64,000 nt of DNA from Icerya purchasi (GCA_039619475.1 CM077115.1:510404815-510468814), one strand, 5' to 3'. Shown: positions 47,600-60,130, counted from the first letter of the stretch. A program made the numbers and translations. Notes: generated by a model not told the origin, from the sequence alone.

Positions 47600-48400
47600 A
47601 AAACTGAGTAGATATACTGCGATCTGTTGTGGGTGTTAGAGTTTTTCTTTGTAGGTTAAAGAGGTGAAGAAGTGCAGATTTATGTTTTCGACCGCCCGCT
47701 TGGACTGGAGAAAGGATATTTCTGGATTCAAGTCTGTTCACTGTTCTCTGAAATACTTTGAAAAGAGCCGAAATCAAAGAGATAGGTCTATTGTTTTGAG
47801 GAAACAAAGGGTCTTTGCTTGATTTGAGAATTCGTTTTGGTTGCAGACATACAGCAGGAATAATTTCGCAGATGGAAGAAGGTATTTGAGTGCATGAAAC
47901 GATGTATGCAGTCACCTCCAGCCGCATTATTCTTTAAGTTGTAGTCCAACCGGTGGTTTAATTCATGAATTGTAAAAGGAAGATTTGCCGGATTATTAAT
48001 ATCGGGATCAAAAGATATCGTTTGCTGCTCTGTGAATAGTTTAAGAGCTGCGCAGGAAGAATGATAGGAGGTAGATGAAGAGCAATTCTTGAAGTGAAGC
48101 GCGAGAATTTCGCAACAGCAGACTTGTCTTTGATCAAAGAACCATTTATAAGTAATGTAGAAGTCAACGCAGGATTTGTGAGGTTCCATTGAGAGACATC
48201 ATTTTCTTCCGTATAATGCTATTGGCTGTATCTTTTGGAATAGAGCCGACAAAGGATATCCAGAACTGGCGTTTTTCGTGCGAATGAGTAAGCTATGGCT
48301 TTGCGCTTTTTGAATTTCACTAGATCATCAAGTATTACCATGGTTTCCCAGAAATAGCTACCTTAATTTTCGCGCACCACCAGCATACGATGCTAAGAGA
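47600..48400 (-). pseudogene. I-clade LINE, endonuclease-RT linker and N-terminal RT
   Basis: Minus-strand pieces: FWISFVGSIPKDTANSII, PFTIHELNHRLDYNLKNNAA (RT entry), SLPQNNRPISLISALFKVF-like sequence, and RNILSPVQAGGRKHKSALLH. These are RT blocks 0-3 of an I-clade LINE. Several shifts and an A-run at its 3' side truncate it before the catalytic box. Confidence 0.85.
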
Positions 48401-48429
48401 CCGCATTGTTAATTGCTCCATCGGCTTGT

Positions 48430-48640
48430 CAACCAAGGACCTTCATCCTGAAACAATTAGAGGAAAACGAAAGTTATATAGTGAGACGATCAGATATCGT
48501 TAATAAGAAGGAAACAATGGGAGGGATAATAAGTGTAGAAGGAAGAAACAGGATATAACGGGCACAAAAAGGAGCTGGAAGCGCAAGCCTAAGCAAGTGG
48601 GAGTACAGAGCCGAACGCTCCACCGAAAGAGCAGAGCACT
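48430..48640 (-). pseudogene. I-clade LINE 3' terminus
   Basis: The minus strand reads CSALSVERSALYSHLLRLAL, continuing PAPFCARYILFLPSTLIIPP and ending TISDRLTI then TAA. This parallels 45,340-45,500. The 3' UTR carries AAGGTCCTTGGTTGAC as at 45,535. It is cut on its 5' side, close to the hAT-like repeat at 48,695. Confidence 0.82.
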
Positions 48641-48694
48641 AGTGTACTTAATTAGATTTTGTTCTACGGTTGATGAAAAGTAGTGTGGGTCAAT

Positions 48695-48905
48695 CAGGGC
48701 GGTCACCCAACCGGAAATAAGCCGGGAATTTTGTTTTAAAACCGGGGAAAACAGTAAAAACAGCCAAAAACGATATTTTTAATAAAAAAAAATCATTTGA
48801 AAGGAAACATGAATGCACTTTTTAACGTAATTTACTCAATTTTATTTGCATAAAATATGCTGTAGCGGTCAAACTTTATCAATAATAACGGAAATAATTG
48901 TATTC
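48695..48905 (+). repeat. hAT-like non-autonomous repeat, copy 2, left end
   Basis: CAGGGCGGTCACCCAACCGG is a typical hAT-like tip. The following 150 bp match copy 1, and the sequence continues across the point where copy 1 is interrupted. Confidence 0.65.
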
Positions 48906-49269
48906 TTAATAAAATTTGCCGCTAATTTTTCGATTAAGAGGCTTTTTCTAAAACGGCTGGTCTGTTTCCATGACGAACAATATTTATATTTATTGCCAGT
49001 ACATTTTAGTTAAAATTTTAACAAAATGCATAAAAACAATTTTTTATTATGCATTTCAGTTTATCGGAAGAGTTATTTGGAGGGGCTTGAGCTCCGCAAA
49101 GTCCTTGAAGTCAGCGCGTATGATTACAAATGTATATATATATATATATTAGACGTCAATGAATTTTATAATTCAGAATTATTTAAATGGAGAAGATCAG
49201 TCTGTTATAAAATTCATTATTAACTTTTGTAATAAAAACGTAAGCATATATTGTTTGAGTTAGTTATAG

Positions 49270-49870
49270 TGTTTATCTGCAGATCGCAGCTTGATTATAA
49301 TTTTCTAATTAAACGTCTTTCTGTGTCTTCATCTAATCGTATCTTCTCCTATCTTGGTATTAAAAATCAATGGTGTTTTGTTCCTCATAAAATCCCGATC
49401 CTTTCTCTTATAGCAGCTCGAGTCTCCAATTTTTCACCTCATGTCTTTTCTTATTGCAAGCTTCGTTACTTTTCCCATGACTTCACCAGCATTTAGCAGA
49501 CTATTAATCTCTTCTCTCTCCCTCTGCAGACCAGCTCCATCGTACATTCTACAATCCAAGCCGAATTCCTCCACTTGCTTGACACATCTTTTCCTTCTCA
49601 TCTAACATTCTTCAATGACGGTTCTAAAACTGAGAACGGGGTGGGCGGCGCGTTTACCTCCCTCTCACTACATCACTCTGAATCCTTCAAGCTCCCTTCC
49701 TTCTGTTCCATCTGCACAGCGGAGTCTATCTTCATTTTTCGCGCAGTCTCGTTCATTCCATTCATAAGAGGGATCAGTAAATGTCTCATTGTCTCCGATT
49801 CCAAAAGTGTTCTTCAAGCTACTTCTTCCCCTCCTGTTTTTATCATCGGAGGAGTTCTCAACGAAAACTT
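49270..49870 (+). pseudogene. I-clade LINE RNase H fragment
   Basis: Translation shows FFNDGSKTENGVGGAFTSL (first Asp), ICTAESIFIFRAV (Glu) and CLIVSDSKSVLQA (Asp), the three acidic positions of LINE RNase H. The upstream part, LLDTSFPSHLTF and earlier, is the linker after RT. It stops abruptly at about 49,865, where an AAT-rich segment of opposite polarity begins. Confidence 0.82.
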
Positions 49871-49879
49871 TGAAAGGTC

Positions 49880-50300
49880 CTGGATAATCGGGCAGAAAAA
49901 TGTTTTAAAAAGTATCGTGAATATGATCGGTGAATTATTAATGTTGGTAAAATTATTACTATTGTTACTACAATTATCGCTATTATTGTCCTGAGGACTT
50001 TTGATATTGAAATTTTTGATGGCATTAGTGACATTATTGTTACTACTACCATTATTAATATTATTTTTAGAGTTGGTGACTTTTTTTTTATTATTATCAT
50101 TATTATTATTATTACTATTATTATTAAGATTACTGTTATTATTATTATTAATATTAGTACTACCACTATTACCATCATTAGAGAGGTTAGCTAGACCGTT
50201 TAGTGAAAGCAGCAGATCCTTACTAGGCAAGGACGCGACTGGAGAAAGGGGACTGGGCGGCTTACGTTTGGCGGAAACGTCAACCTCTATGCAGTTTAAG
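49880..50300 (-). pseudogene. asparagine-rich LINE ORF1-like N-terminus
   Basis: Read on the minus strand: IEVDVSAKRKPPSPLSPVAS, PSKDLLLSLNGLANLSNDG, then a long Asn/Ser/Lys-rich tract made of imperfect AAT/AGT triplets. The frame is open for over 130 codons. The first codon is ATA where an ATG (MEVDVS...) would be expected. The neighbouring ORF1 relic at 51.6 kb also has an Asn/Ser-rich linker, so I infer an I-clade ORF1 head with a triplet expansion. A host N-rich protein exon is the alternative. Confidence 0.45.
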
Positions 50301-50591
50301 TTTATATTTACTTTAGGGGGTTTGATATAATTTGCGGAAGCCGCTCAGCGGCCTCCCTTAGACGAGTTCATACAACTTATAAAAATAAATTAAATTAAAG
50401 AGAGAAAAACGAAGAACCGAAATGCAGAAAACAAAAATTAAAATATGGCTAAAATAATAAACGCAATACCGTTGAACGAAAAATCAGCGGTATTAGAAAT
50501 AACAATAGCGGTAAATTAAATATACGTTATGTAGATAACGGAAAGTTTACGCTAGATAAATAAAAGGAACGAGCTCCCCGAATACTTCTTA

Positions 50592-51112
50592 TCAATTGTT
50601 GAACGCCGAAAGCGATAAGGTTGAACGGACAAACAAAAGACCGATCCGAACAGATAACAACAAGCAATTTATTGAACGGCTATTTGCATAGTTATTAATT
50701 CTGGCAAATTCTGATAGATGGGCTTCAGTTTCTAATTCATTATATTCAAAGGGATCCAAGAAATATTTGGCTGGTAAAAAATTAATTTCTACCTGGTGGA
50801 ATTTGTGAAGCCGACGGAAACTAGCTGCTAAAGGCAGCCGAGTCAAAGAATACCTCCATTGATCAGAAATTCCTTGTCACTGAATCATTGTATGTTAAGG
50901 AACAATATTTTAGTACAAACTTATCCGATAAGAACGATCTCGATATCGTAAGTGGTGGAATTTTTGTTTCCACCGCCAAAGCAGCCGAGGAGGAAGGGAG
51001 TAAGGCTCCTACTATCATACGATTACACTGGTTTTGAATAAGGTCCAACTTTTGAAGAAGACTTCTGGATGCAGAGCCAACCAAAAGACAACCATAATCT
51101 AACTTTCTCTAA
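50592..51112 (-). pseudogene. I-clade LINE, post-RT region
   Basis: Minus strand: KVRLDYGCLLVGSASRSLLQ, KLDLIQNQCNRMIVGALL, AALAVETKIPPLTISRSFLS, DKFVLKYCSLTYN, and after a stop LPLAASFRRLHKFHQ. This is the linker between RT and RNase H in I-type LINEs. Only one stop breaks it, so it is less decayed than its neighbours. Confidence 0.85.
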
Positions 51113-51114
51113 CA

Positions 51115-51307
51115 GGAGGGATTCAGACACTACCGAATTTATTGATCAGAAGGTTCATCAATTAAATCACAAGAAGCTGTTGAATGATGTTCTTGACAGA
51201 ACAGGCAGGGCGTTTTGGACCTACATTGTATCGTCAAATGACCAAAACGGAAACAATTTTTACATTGTCTAGGTGATCTAATAGTAGGCGAAACGGCAAA
51301 TCGAAAT

Positions 51308-51365
<58 letters not shown>

Positions 51366-51770
51366 GATAGGAGTTTCTCTCCGATAAATTGTAACTCTAC
51401 TGCTGTTGTCGGGACTAATTCCTTGTTAGCTACATTTAAGATAAAATGATTAGCGGATGGCGCCGAATCCAATGTAGCCTTCATTTTATTCACTCAATTT
51501 CTTTGGAAGTACTGTAACCCTTTAAAGTTCGAAATTAATTTACACATCGCTAGCAGATGGTAATTTGCTATATTTGCTGCTGTAGACGGTCCAGAATGTA
51601 TATGCGGATTATATAAATTAACATCTAATTTATTTTCGATCAGGTTGTGAACAATATTATTATCGCTGCTATTACTATTAGTCTCGTTATTAATGCTGCC
51701 GCTGTTATCAGTTGAACTGATATTATGATTTGGCCACTGTACATATCTCGGGAATCGTTGTTGGCGGTTC
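51115..51770 (-). pseudogene. I-clade LINE ORF1 (gag-like) with CCHC knuckles
   Basis: Pieces on the minus strand: RYVQWPNHNISSTDNSGSIN with an Asn/Ser-rich linker, HLLAMCKLISNFKGLQYFQR then a stop, and SANHFILNVANKELVPTTA. A (TA)n insertion at 51,318-51,361 follows. Next are RQCKNCFRFGHLTIQCRSK and CLFCQEHHSTASC, two zinc knuckles typical of LINE ORF1 nucleic-acid chaperones. It abuts the post-RT fragment directly. Confidence 0.8.
51318..51361. repeat. (TA)n microsatellite
   Basis: About 22 TA units interrupt the ORF1 relic between the linker and the zinc knuckles. Confidence 0.95.
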
Positions 51771-51979
51771 CCGTACGGGGTCGAATATACTCATCTTTAT
51801 CGGTCTGCAACCATATGCTAGTAATTTCACTTAAAACGCACTAATACAATACAAGAACGCGAAAACAATAAACTCACCGAAATCACTTCCAAATTATTTT
51901 TTTGGTTTCTGTGGATATTTTATTTGCCTTCGGTTCAATTTGTTTGGTATATCATACAGGCGGAAGAAGGTTCGTGTAT

Positions 51980-52060
51980 GCCCTTGTACAATTCTAGTGA
52001 CTAGGAAATCGGGAGGATTTGAACGAGGAATTTAAAAATTATATTTCAGTGGTCGCCGTG
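51980..52060 (+). repeat. hAT-like repeat, right-end fragment
   Basis: TTCTAGTGACTAGGAAATCG through CAGTGGTCGCCGTG parallels 38,440-38,550 of copy 1. Its outer end, read inward, is CACGGCGACCACTG. It marks the point where the endonuclease relic stops. Confidence 0.5.
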
Positions 52061-52796
52061 ACAATATTCTCGCCTTATAATTCTGTGAAAGCAAACAGTC
52101 TTTCTAATCGGTTTTTGCGAGTCTTTGGCGCTTAGCGGTGAAAACTGGAAAGTGGTCACTTGAACACAGACCCTGGTTGTGCACAGTACTGGATAAGAAG
52201 GGAAATAGTGTAGCAGATGTAAAGGCAAGGTTTAAAGTAGAAAATCGAATTATAGTTGGAATTGAAATGGGCGTGTGTGAAAGGGGAGGAAATAATAGAA
52301 GGTTACTGTTTAATAGACAGTCGGAGATTACACTGTCTCGTAGACGTTGGACTGGGTGAATACCCGTAGTGGCGAATGAACATTAAAATCGCCTAGTAAA
52401 AGGGGGTGTTAGAGCAAATCTGAGTTAATGGGGAATCAATCTGCACGTGGATGATCTTTGCAAAAGAAGGAAAACGTCAAGTACAAATATTTATAAAAAC
52501 GAAAAAGGAAGTGATGGACGTCTGACTTTGACCGCTATATGTAGTGTTTAAAATTAATTCTTGAGACGGGAAATTTATTTTTATTAATATGCCCCCCCCC
52601 CTTCCGCTACTATAACCTGAGTGTAATCAGTTTGGTAGATTATATAATTTTTAAAAGGGGGAGAATATGGTGGTTTCAGATACGTTTTTTGCAAGCATAC
52701 TATGGCGGGAGCGTGGTTGCAGATCAGTAATTTTAGTTCTTCCTTGTATCTGTAGAGGCCTTTGTAGTTCCATTGCGTAATATCTCGGGTATGCAT
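52060..52796 (-). pseudogene. I-clade LINE endonuclease domain
   Basis: The minus strand starts ITQWNYKGLYRYKEELKLLI, then APAIVCLQKTYLKPPYSPP: the N-terminal apurinic-type endonuclease, with N in QWN and K where the catalytic E of LQE normally stands. Further on LLLGDFNVHSPL gives the GDFN motif. Several shifts follow. The end (SQKPIRKTVCF) meets the hAT-like repeat end at 52,060. Confidence 0.82.
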
Positions 52797-53458
52797 GATG
52801 GCTAAATATTATATTTACAGTCTCGCAAGTAATATATAAATTGTGTTAATCTGTGACGGTTCCAAACGGATCTCTGTCTACGTGACTTAGTATGTTTATG
52901 ATGCGGGTAAACCTATATTTCATTTTTTACTTGGTTTTGTATTGACAAGCATGTGCAATAAGCCCCTCTTCGTTGATAAAGTCTCGAACAAAGTTAAAAT
53001 CATTGTTAAAAGTCATGATGTTGGTGATGAACTCTTGACCATTGAAATCAAACAGAATAATTTAAAACGCACCGACAAAATAATTTAAATTAAAGAATAA
53101 TAAACATAGTGCTGTAAATTATACTAAGATATTGATTATTGCCATGAATTTAAAGTAGTTCTTTTTTTTTTGGTTTGTTCAGCAGACTAGTAAGGGAGTG
53201 TATAAAATTGATTAAATAAACTAATATAAGAATAATATGTACTAATTTTAAAAATTTATATATTTAAAATTTTAACAAATTTCTTCTTTGCCAGTGGTAT
53301 CCCCTTAGGTGTATAATATTGCAGTGTTGAAATTTTTAAATACTATGTATAATCCTAAATACAGAGCTACGCTGACTGTATGTGTAAATTACGGAGCGTA
53401 CACAGTTATTGAGGTGACACAAATTGTTTCCCTAATGATCCGATTTTTAACTTTATAG
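52797..53458. other. no gene recognised
   Basis: AT-rich sequence between the endonuclease relic and the candidate exon. Confidence 0.45.
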
Positions 53459-53547
53459 TCCAGTTAATAGTAGACGGTGATACGCAAGTGTCAAATCTTG
53501 ATACTCTTTTCTCTAGATGTTCATCCGGAGATGGTGCTCGAGTAAAG
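53459..53547 (+). CDS. candidate internal exon of a host gene
   Basis: The acceptor TTTTTAACTTTATAG ends at 53,458 and a GTAAGA donor starts at 53,548. The 89-bp exon completes a codon with its first two bases and encodes QLIVDGDTQVSNLDTLFSR followed by CSSGDGARVK, ending in phase 0. Hydrophilic, mixed composition and balanced codons look genuine. I recognise no family and found no neighbouring exon, so a chance match remains possible. Confidence 0.38.
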
Positions 53548-56500
53548 GTAAGAGTTTTTTCTTCCTAAAAGTGATCTCTAACATACTGCCAGTAGATGTA
53601 ACCCACTGTGCTGCCAAGAAAATTAACAGTCACTAGAACCCTGTACTACTTACATCGATGCATTCGAAGCAAGCCCCTCCCGTGTATTAGCTCAAAACCA
53701 ATCGCATGCCCTTTTAATATTGACAGTACACATCATGGCGCTTTAATAATTCACGTTTGATGACAGGTTGTCGATAGAGGAGTAGTCTGCCGTGGTTAAG
53801 GTTAATTACGCCCTAAAAAACAGCTCCTTCTTTCCAAATGTTAGGGGTAACGTTTTTGCGATGACTACTAGTCACTTGAGTACAGCCGGTAATAAACAGA
53901 ATGCGTAGTTTCCACTGAATAAAAGTGCGATGAAATTTTAAACTACAGATTCCAATGATCCGTATGAACTAGAATATCTCCGTTAAAGTTTTTGAACGCT
54001 GTAAATTACCATCGATCGAATAAAGAAACGCTGATGCGACGGATGATTTTTCAGTTCTGGTATAATGGTGATTGATGATTTCGACGAACGGACGTCGAAA
54101 ATAAAGATGGATCGAAGAATGTGACGCAAAAGTGTATTATTTCATTATCTAAATACGAGTTTGCTGCACTAAGTCAATGCTCTGAATCATGGAGTCTGTT
54201 AAATGACACGTGTGCACTCTATTAAGCGAAAATGGGACGCAATCAGTGTGTTACAGGTAAAGTTTTATACTATGCCGTAGAGATACACGGACGAGACTCG
54301 TTTTATAAATGTCGTAAACGTATCTTCAGTCGAGTGTGCCTTGAATCGTATACGGCAGCCCAGTCCTGGCAAACCTACATACCTGAACTTCGGTGTATGA
54401 AAAAAATCTTTCCCTTTAACAGTTGTTAGCTACTCTCTGGCTTCCCTAGAAGTAAGCACTACCGTTCGCTTTTATCGCGCCATCTCCAATGAAGCTTTTT
54501 GACATTTCTCACTGATAAATAGAAAATCGCTAACTTACGCTACGAACGATTCCTATCTTTACGTTATCAAGCGGTGCTACTGTGGAGATATAAATAAGGC
54601 GCAACGATCTATTGATCTTACTGATATCTCTAATATGATGCACTCTTGAGAATGATATATGCTCTTTCGTTGAAAATTTACGCTGGCTTTTCATATTTTT
54701 GCTTGAATAAGAAGTTATCTTTATTGTAATCGGATCTTTTATCAGTAAAGAATTAAGATGTTTGCGTTCGGTTAATTTGCACTGTAGTAAGTGATGCGAG
54801 TAGTAGACGTTTTAATAACTACGCTCGATGCAGATAACTTTCTATTACAGAAGTGTAAATTTATTGCGATTGTTTTCGGAACGGGCACGTTTTACGCAGT
54901 GACATTGCTTCTATAATGTGTAATTAAGAATTTAATTTGAACGCCATTTTGGGAGAATTTTTATTCGCCGATAAATAGTATTATTTCGAGTCGCCGATAA
55001 ATAGTATTGCTGGCACGCGTGATAATTATACTAATAATTTTGTCGACTATAGGAAAAATCTATACGTCTATGGAATATTTATGGTACGCACATTCTTGTT
55101 AAACCTTTGACGGATATTTCGTTCGTAGATATTATGGGAAAAAGCAGATAAATTACTTTGCACAACACGTACAGTTTTTCCGTACATATATATATATATA
55201 TATATTCTGTACTTCGACGTGCTGTGTGTTTTGAAATATTACAATTAATTCGATAAAGACGAGCAAGAAACCTGTGTTCGTTAAGAAAGTATAATCTGTT
55301 TGCATTTTCGAGGAGAATTTTGAAACAAAAAATAAGAGTTTAAAATAAGAGTTTTTTTCATTTATTATTGTTTTTGTTTTTTTAGGTAATTTGATTGATT
55401 TTACTTGTATAATTATACTGTTATTTTTACAGACTTGTAATAACAATCTCGGCCAAGATGTTAACTGACTTGGTACGCGATTCTTACACTATATACTGTG
55501 TAATACGTACATTGCGTTAAGGTATATATACGTATATTATATATGTATATATATGAAATAAGTACAAAAAACAAAATGATGAGAGTAAATGTTTAATAAA
55601 AGCAGATCGTGCTGAGAAAGTGAATGTGCGTCTGTACTCTTTCCATCGTCTAAGGTGGGTGGACCACATCACTCATTAGGAAGTGCCCACCAATAAAAAT
55701 TAGATGCGGCTTATTTCCATAGAGGAGAGGCGTGAAAATAGAAAGGAACGAAGGAAAAGGCACGGAGGAAAGTGTCAATTTCGCATCATCCATCATCGAG
55801 GTCGCCAGGAAAAAAGATCAGCTCTCAAGTTGTAATCTGGAACGAAGAGAACTCTACTGTCTCGTGAAAAAGCTGTCTCTTCGTGTTGTATTCAATTGTC
55901 GTGCAAAGAAGAACCACCGGGACACTATATATCGCGATAGTAATCGTTTGCATACTATTCCTATTCTTTCATTGCCAGATCCGACTTTGTACCGCGTCAA
56001 TCCAAATCCGGTGGGGGGTGGGGGGTGCCCCGTAAGAGACACGGTATTCATTTAAACTGTATTATTTGTTCGTGATTTGTTTACAGGACATTGTTTTCAA
56101 CGGTCGGTCGGCAAAGAAGTATAGCTACAGCTTTCGTTATACAGCTAAAAAGTCAACCGGTCGATTTAATATAAAATAATAATGATAATTTAAAAAAAAA
56201 AAGTTAAATAAAAATAGTTCATTTTTCGGTGCTTCTTCCCCAGGGGCGAAATAAGCAAATATTAAACGCGCTATATTTGGAAAATCATTGAAACATCAAG
56301 AATATAATAACGTTTTGTCAATATCTATCGTGTAATACTCTTTAGTAGACCATTTATTAATGTCTTTAATTATTTGTTTTTTCTCTGTGTGTTAATTTTT
56401 GTTGCGCTTTAATAATTCTCCCACCCTCCTCGATATAAATTTTTTTTGCAGTTAAAAATGAGTATGAGAAAATGATGTTTTGGGAAAATATTTCTAAGAA

Positions 56501-56559
56501 TTTGTACTTTTATATGAAAATTTTTCAGAAAAACGGATTTTTCAAAGTGGTTATCCCAT
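53548..56559. other. no gene recognised
   Basis: It contains a two-copy CGCCGATAAATAGTATT repeat at 54,967-55,005 and (TA)n at 55,186-55,205. A 107-codon frame at 55,732-56,055 has no recognised motif. Confidence 0.45.
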
Positions 56560-56765
56560 AACCCACCCTTAACCAATTATTTCAGTTTCTAAATTCTTCT
56601 AATTTGTTAAAGTTGTTATAATTTTGCTAATCCTTGTTAATTTCTCTTTATTTTCCTTTTTTTCCTTCCTTTCAACTTTCATAATTTTGTAATTCCTTGC
56701 CATGTCTCTAGCCTAAGTTGCTGTATACGACACGTAAAATAAATAAATAAATAAATAAAATAAAT
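56560..56765 (+). repeat. possible LINE 3' UTR with (AAAT)n tail
   Basis: GTTGCTGTATACGACACGTA precedes (AAAT)n at 56,738-56,765, a tail type of several LINE clades. No coding part remains. Confidence 0.3.
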
Positions 56766-59239
56766 AAGAATGATTATTTTCGGTAATACCGGGGATAGGA
56801 ACTGTCTAATGTTTTTTTTTTTATTATGTTTATTTTTACCTTTAGGACGAATAAAATATAAAAGGCGGTATAGAACTCGATAAGAGATTAATTTCAGACG
56901 TACTGTTGTTTTGAGGAAACCTGACTGAAAATTTTTTGCGTATGTTTGGAGAGGACACCAACAAACGACGTTGACCGGTGTTTAATGGATGATGTTATAT
57001 TTATATGCTAATATTGATAATTGAATCAATCAGGCATATTATATGGAGAGCAGTGTGGAAATTTTGAAATGAAGATGTTGGGAATAAGGAAAAGTCGAAA
57101 TATAAGGAGCCGAAAAACACGGAAGTTGTTGGAAGTGTTTTTTTTTTTTTTTTGTTTACGAGGTAGCACGTCAGCCAGATATTATACCCGGAAGAGAAAG
57201 AGTCGTTAATTAAATCTTTGTGTTTTTATTCAGAGAGAAACTAATGGTGTCAAAATAACGGACAGTGAAGAGGATCGTTACGTAATGAGAAAAAAATCTG
57301 TTTTCTTTATTTTCTTGGATTTGCCAACAGAAATCATTGGCCCGGTAAAATAATCTGCATTTTAATAAGCGGAAGTACGGAAGATGTAACATTCCGCAGA
57401 AAGCATTGAACACATTCCGAGAATATAAGCGTCTCAGAAGTGTCATTGGCAATGGATAATTCGAAAATTATTTTAGCCCTAAAATACGTATGAGATATTA
57501 TTTACAACGTATAGGATAATTGCGTTATTAATTTTACGAGTATGTTCACTTTGAATTCTGCAAACTGTAATTGAAATCATTAACTGAAACCGTACGTTCG
57601 ATTTTTTCAGTATGTTTCGTAGAGATCGCAACAGTTATATCTCTCATATAATCTTATCACCGTCCTAAGATCAAAATACTTGAATTAAATTAACTAATTC
57701 AACTGAAATTTTTTTTTTTCTTTTTTTTTCTTTTCTTTATTTTGAAAATTAAAATCGCTCGAAAAGATCAGTTGTGAATGATTTCAAATTCTCCCCGCAA
57801 AGACAGTAATCAAAATTCAATGAAAACTTACATTGATAGTGCACAATTACTAATGCGTACGATTAATTTTCATAAAAAGAATTTTTCGTCCCATATCGAA
57901 TTTCCAAATATAATACAGGAGAAATAACGCTTTACCGATAATTTACTGGAGCTAATAAAATGAATTCTGTGTAACTATTTAATCGATTAGTCGCGACGTT
58001 CGACGTAGGCTGAAAAAGTTTCGTTTCACTTTAAAAACCGGGGACCGGGTAGGGGATGAAATGAAAACTGCACGAAGTTAGTGTAGAAGAGCGAATCTGC
58101 GAAATGATCAATTCGCGCTGAATGAAATACGTTATCGACATGACGGATCCCGTACATATATAGGAGGACGTATCTAAAACAGACGGCTAGAGCGGAAATT
58201 AACGATGGCCGATGAAAGTATATATGTATATATATATATATATATATGCGTAATGAAATAACGAGATCGAGAAGGTTCAAAAAACTGAACTATAGAACGA
58301 TCTCTGCTGTAGTGTGGCACCGCGGAGACCCCAGCAAACTGCAACGTGATAAATATAGAAAAAAATCGATAAAGAACGGGCTCCGCCGCTGATGATGATG
58401 GTCGGAATTTTAAACGAATGCTCCAGATCAATTTTATCATCCCGAAGTGACGTTTCTCCCCGCGGTCTCGCTAATTTCTGCGTCAACATTAATAGAAAAC
58501 ATTGCCGGCGAACATAAATTAACCTCTGCAATGTGTCCCCGGGCATTCTATGTAAAAGCAATATCGATGACCGAATGCTGCATAACGTGAGTGATGCGGT
58601 CGCGATAACTTAGACCGATTTCAACGTTGAACTACTAATGTAAGTGCGCGGTTCCCGGGTTTATTATCTGCGACAGAAACAGAAATTAACTAAAATAAAG
58701 AGCGGAATAATTTTTAAGTGCTGGTCTAGGAAAAAGAAATTGTGAAATACCGTCGATTTCTCTTTAAATTTATCGAAGCAATGAAGTCTTAACATCATCG
58801 GCTATTTGACGGAATATTTTTAACCGAATTTATCATGTCCGATTATTTCATAACACTACTAACCGGTTGCTCCATTTTATTTTTATCTAGTTTATATTTT
58901 ATTTAATAATTAGTCTATATTACGACTCCCGTACAGAAAAAATAATTCAGAATCTACGGTCTCACATATATACATATATATATGCCTGGGATGATTATTA
59001 ACCAAGTTGCTTTGTTCCTCCTTTCTTCACTCTTCCTATTTTATACAAAAAAATAGTATTTGACATTGTCAAAAAAAAGTAAACTCAAACGCCAAAATAG
59101 GAGAAAAAATGCGTTTTTATTATAAACAATAAAAAAGCATTTCTAAATACAAATGTAAAAATGAAATGAACGCAGCCATGTTCAAATGGGGAAAAAGATC
59201 CAAATTCGAGAAAACAAAAGAGAACAAAAAAGTAAATTA
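56766..59239. other. no gene recognised
   Basis: It contains (TA)n at 58,219-58,247 and several short frames, none supported. Confidence 0.5.
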
Positions 59240-60130
59240 AAATTATACCGTCCCTTAGTATTTTGTGTGTCCTTCTTTGGTTTTAATTATTGTGCTGCCA
59301 ATCTACGGAGGAGCACTGCTGCGGTCAAAGTTTTTTATACATAATTCGCGGGAAAATTATTCCATTCTTCTAGGAGCCGTTTTTTCATTTCCAGTCTATT
59401 AGAAAAAGGGACGCTGACGAACAATTTCCTGTCGGACTGGTCCCAGAGATTCTCAATGAGGTTTATGTCTGATGATTGGACGGGAAACGTGTTTAACACT
59501 TTTCGACAATTGTTAAGTATCCATTCGGGAGTTTTAAGTGCTTTCTGTTGAGGTTGTTGTTTTGATAAAAATGATACGACTTTAAAAGACCTAAGCTTAC
59601 AACACTTTATAAATTGCTGATGTAGTAATCTGCAATCATAAGTTTCATCCATAAACTGTAGTGAGCCTACCCCCGATGCTGCGAAACAGCCGCGGACCGT
59701 ACATGTCCGCCACCGTCTTTCATATTCACATTTATATTTTTTACTTCCTATTCAGTATTAGGTCTCCGCCAGACTCGTTGCTTTCCGACGCTGCCAAATA
59801 GGTTAAATTTCGATTCGTCACTGAGTATTACAGTTTCCCAAAACGTTTCGTCCATTGAAATATTTCTTCTTTTTTTTCCTTTTTTTTTTTTTTTTTTGCA
59901 AAATCTAAACGTTTTTTCTTATTGATAGGATCATAATGTAAGATTTATTGTGCGGGCGGTGCACGAATTAAAACCGGTAAGTTTAATTGAATTCCGAATA
60001 CCTTTTAGGGACCTCTATTGTTCGGCACTTATTTTTAGATTTCGCTGAATTTCTCGCAAGAGAAATCGCTCATCTTATCAAAAATTATGGCAATCTTTCA
60101 ATTCTGTTTTCTTCTTTAAAGTACCGGATT
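59240..60130 (-). pseudogene. Tc1-like transposase relic
   Basis: Minus-strand pieces: NKKKRLDFAK, ILSDESKFNLFGSVGKQRVW (first catalytic D, near 59,818), CFAASGVGSLQFMDE, QNNNLNRKHLK (the expected QDN is QNN, so the second D is lost), then SSDINLIENLWDQSDRKLF with the catalytic E, LLEEWNNFPANYV and QRRTHKI. The order is that of Tc1 with a shortened N-terminal half. Stops and shifts make it inactive. Terminal repeats were not resolved. Confidence 0.85.

Noticed and set aside
48695..52060. One 3.4-kb hAT element spanning the I-LINE fragments
   Set aside because: The end sequences are related, but the 8-bp flanks do not match (GGGTCAAT versus ACAATATT).
54232..54429. Start exon MGRNQCVT before a GTAAAG donor
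   Set aside because: Only eight codons, and no partner exon.
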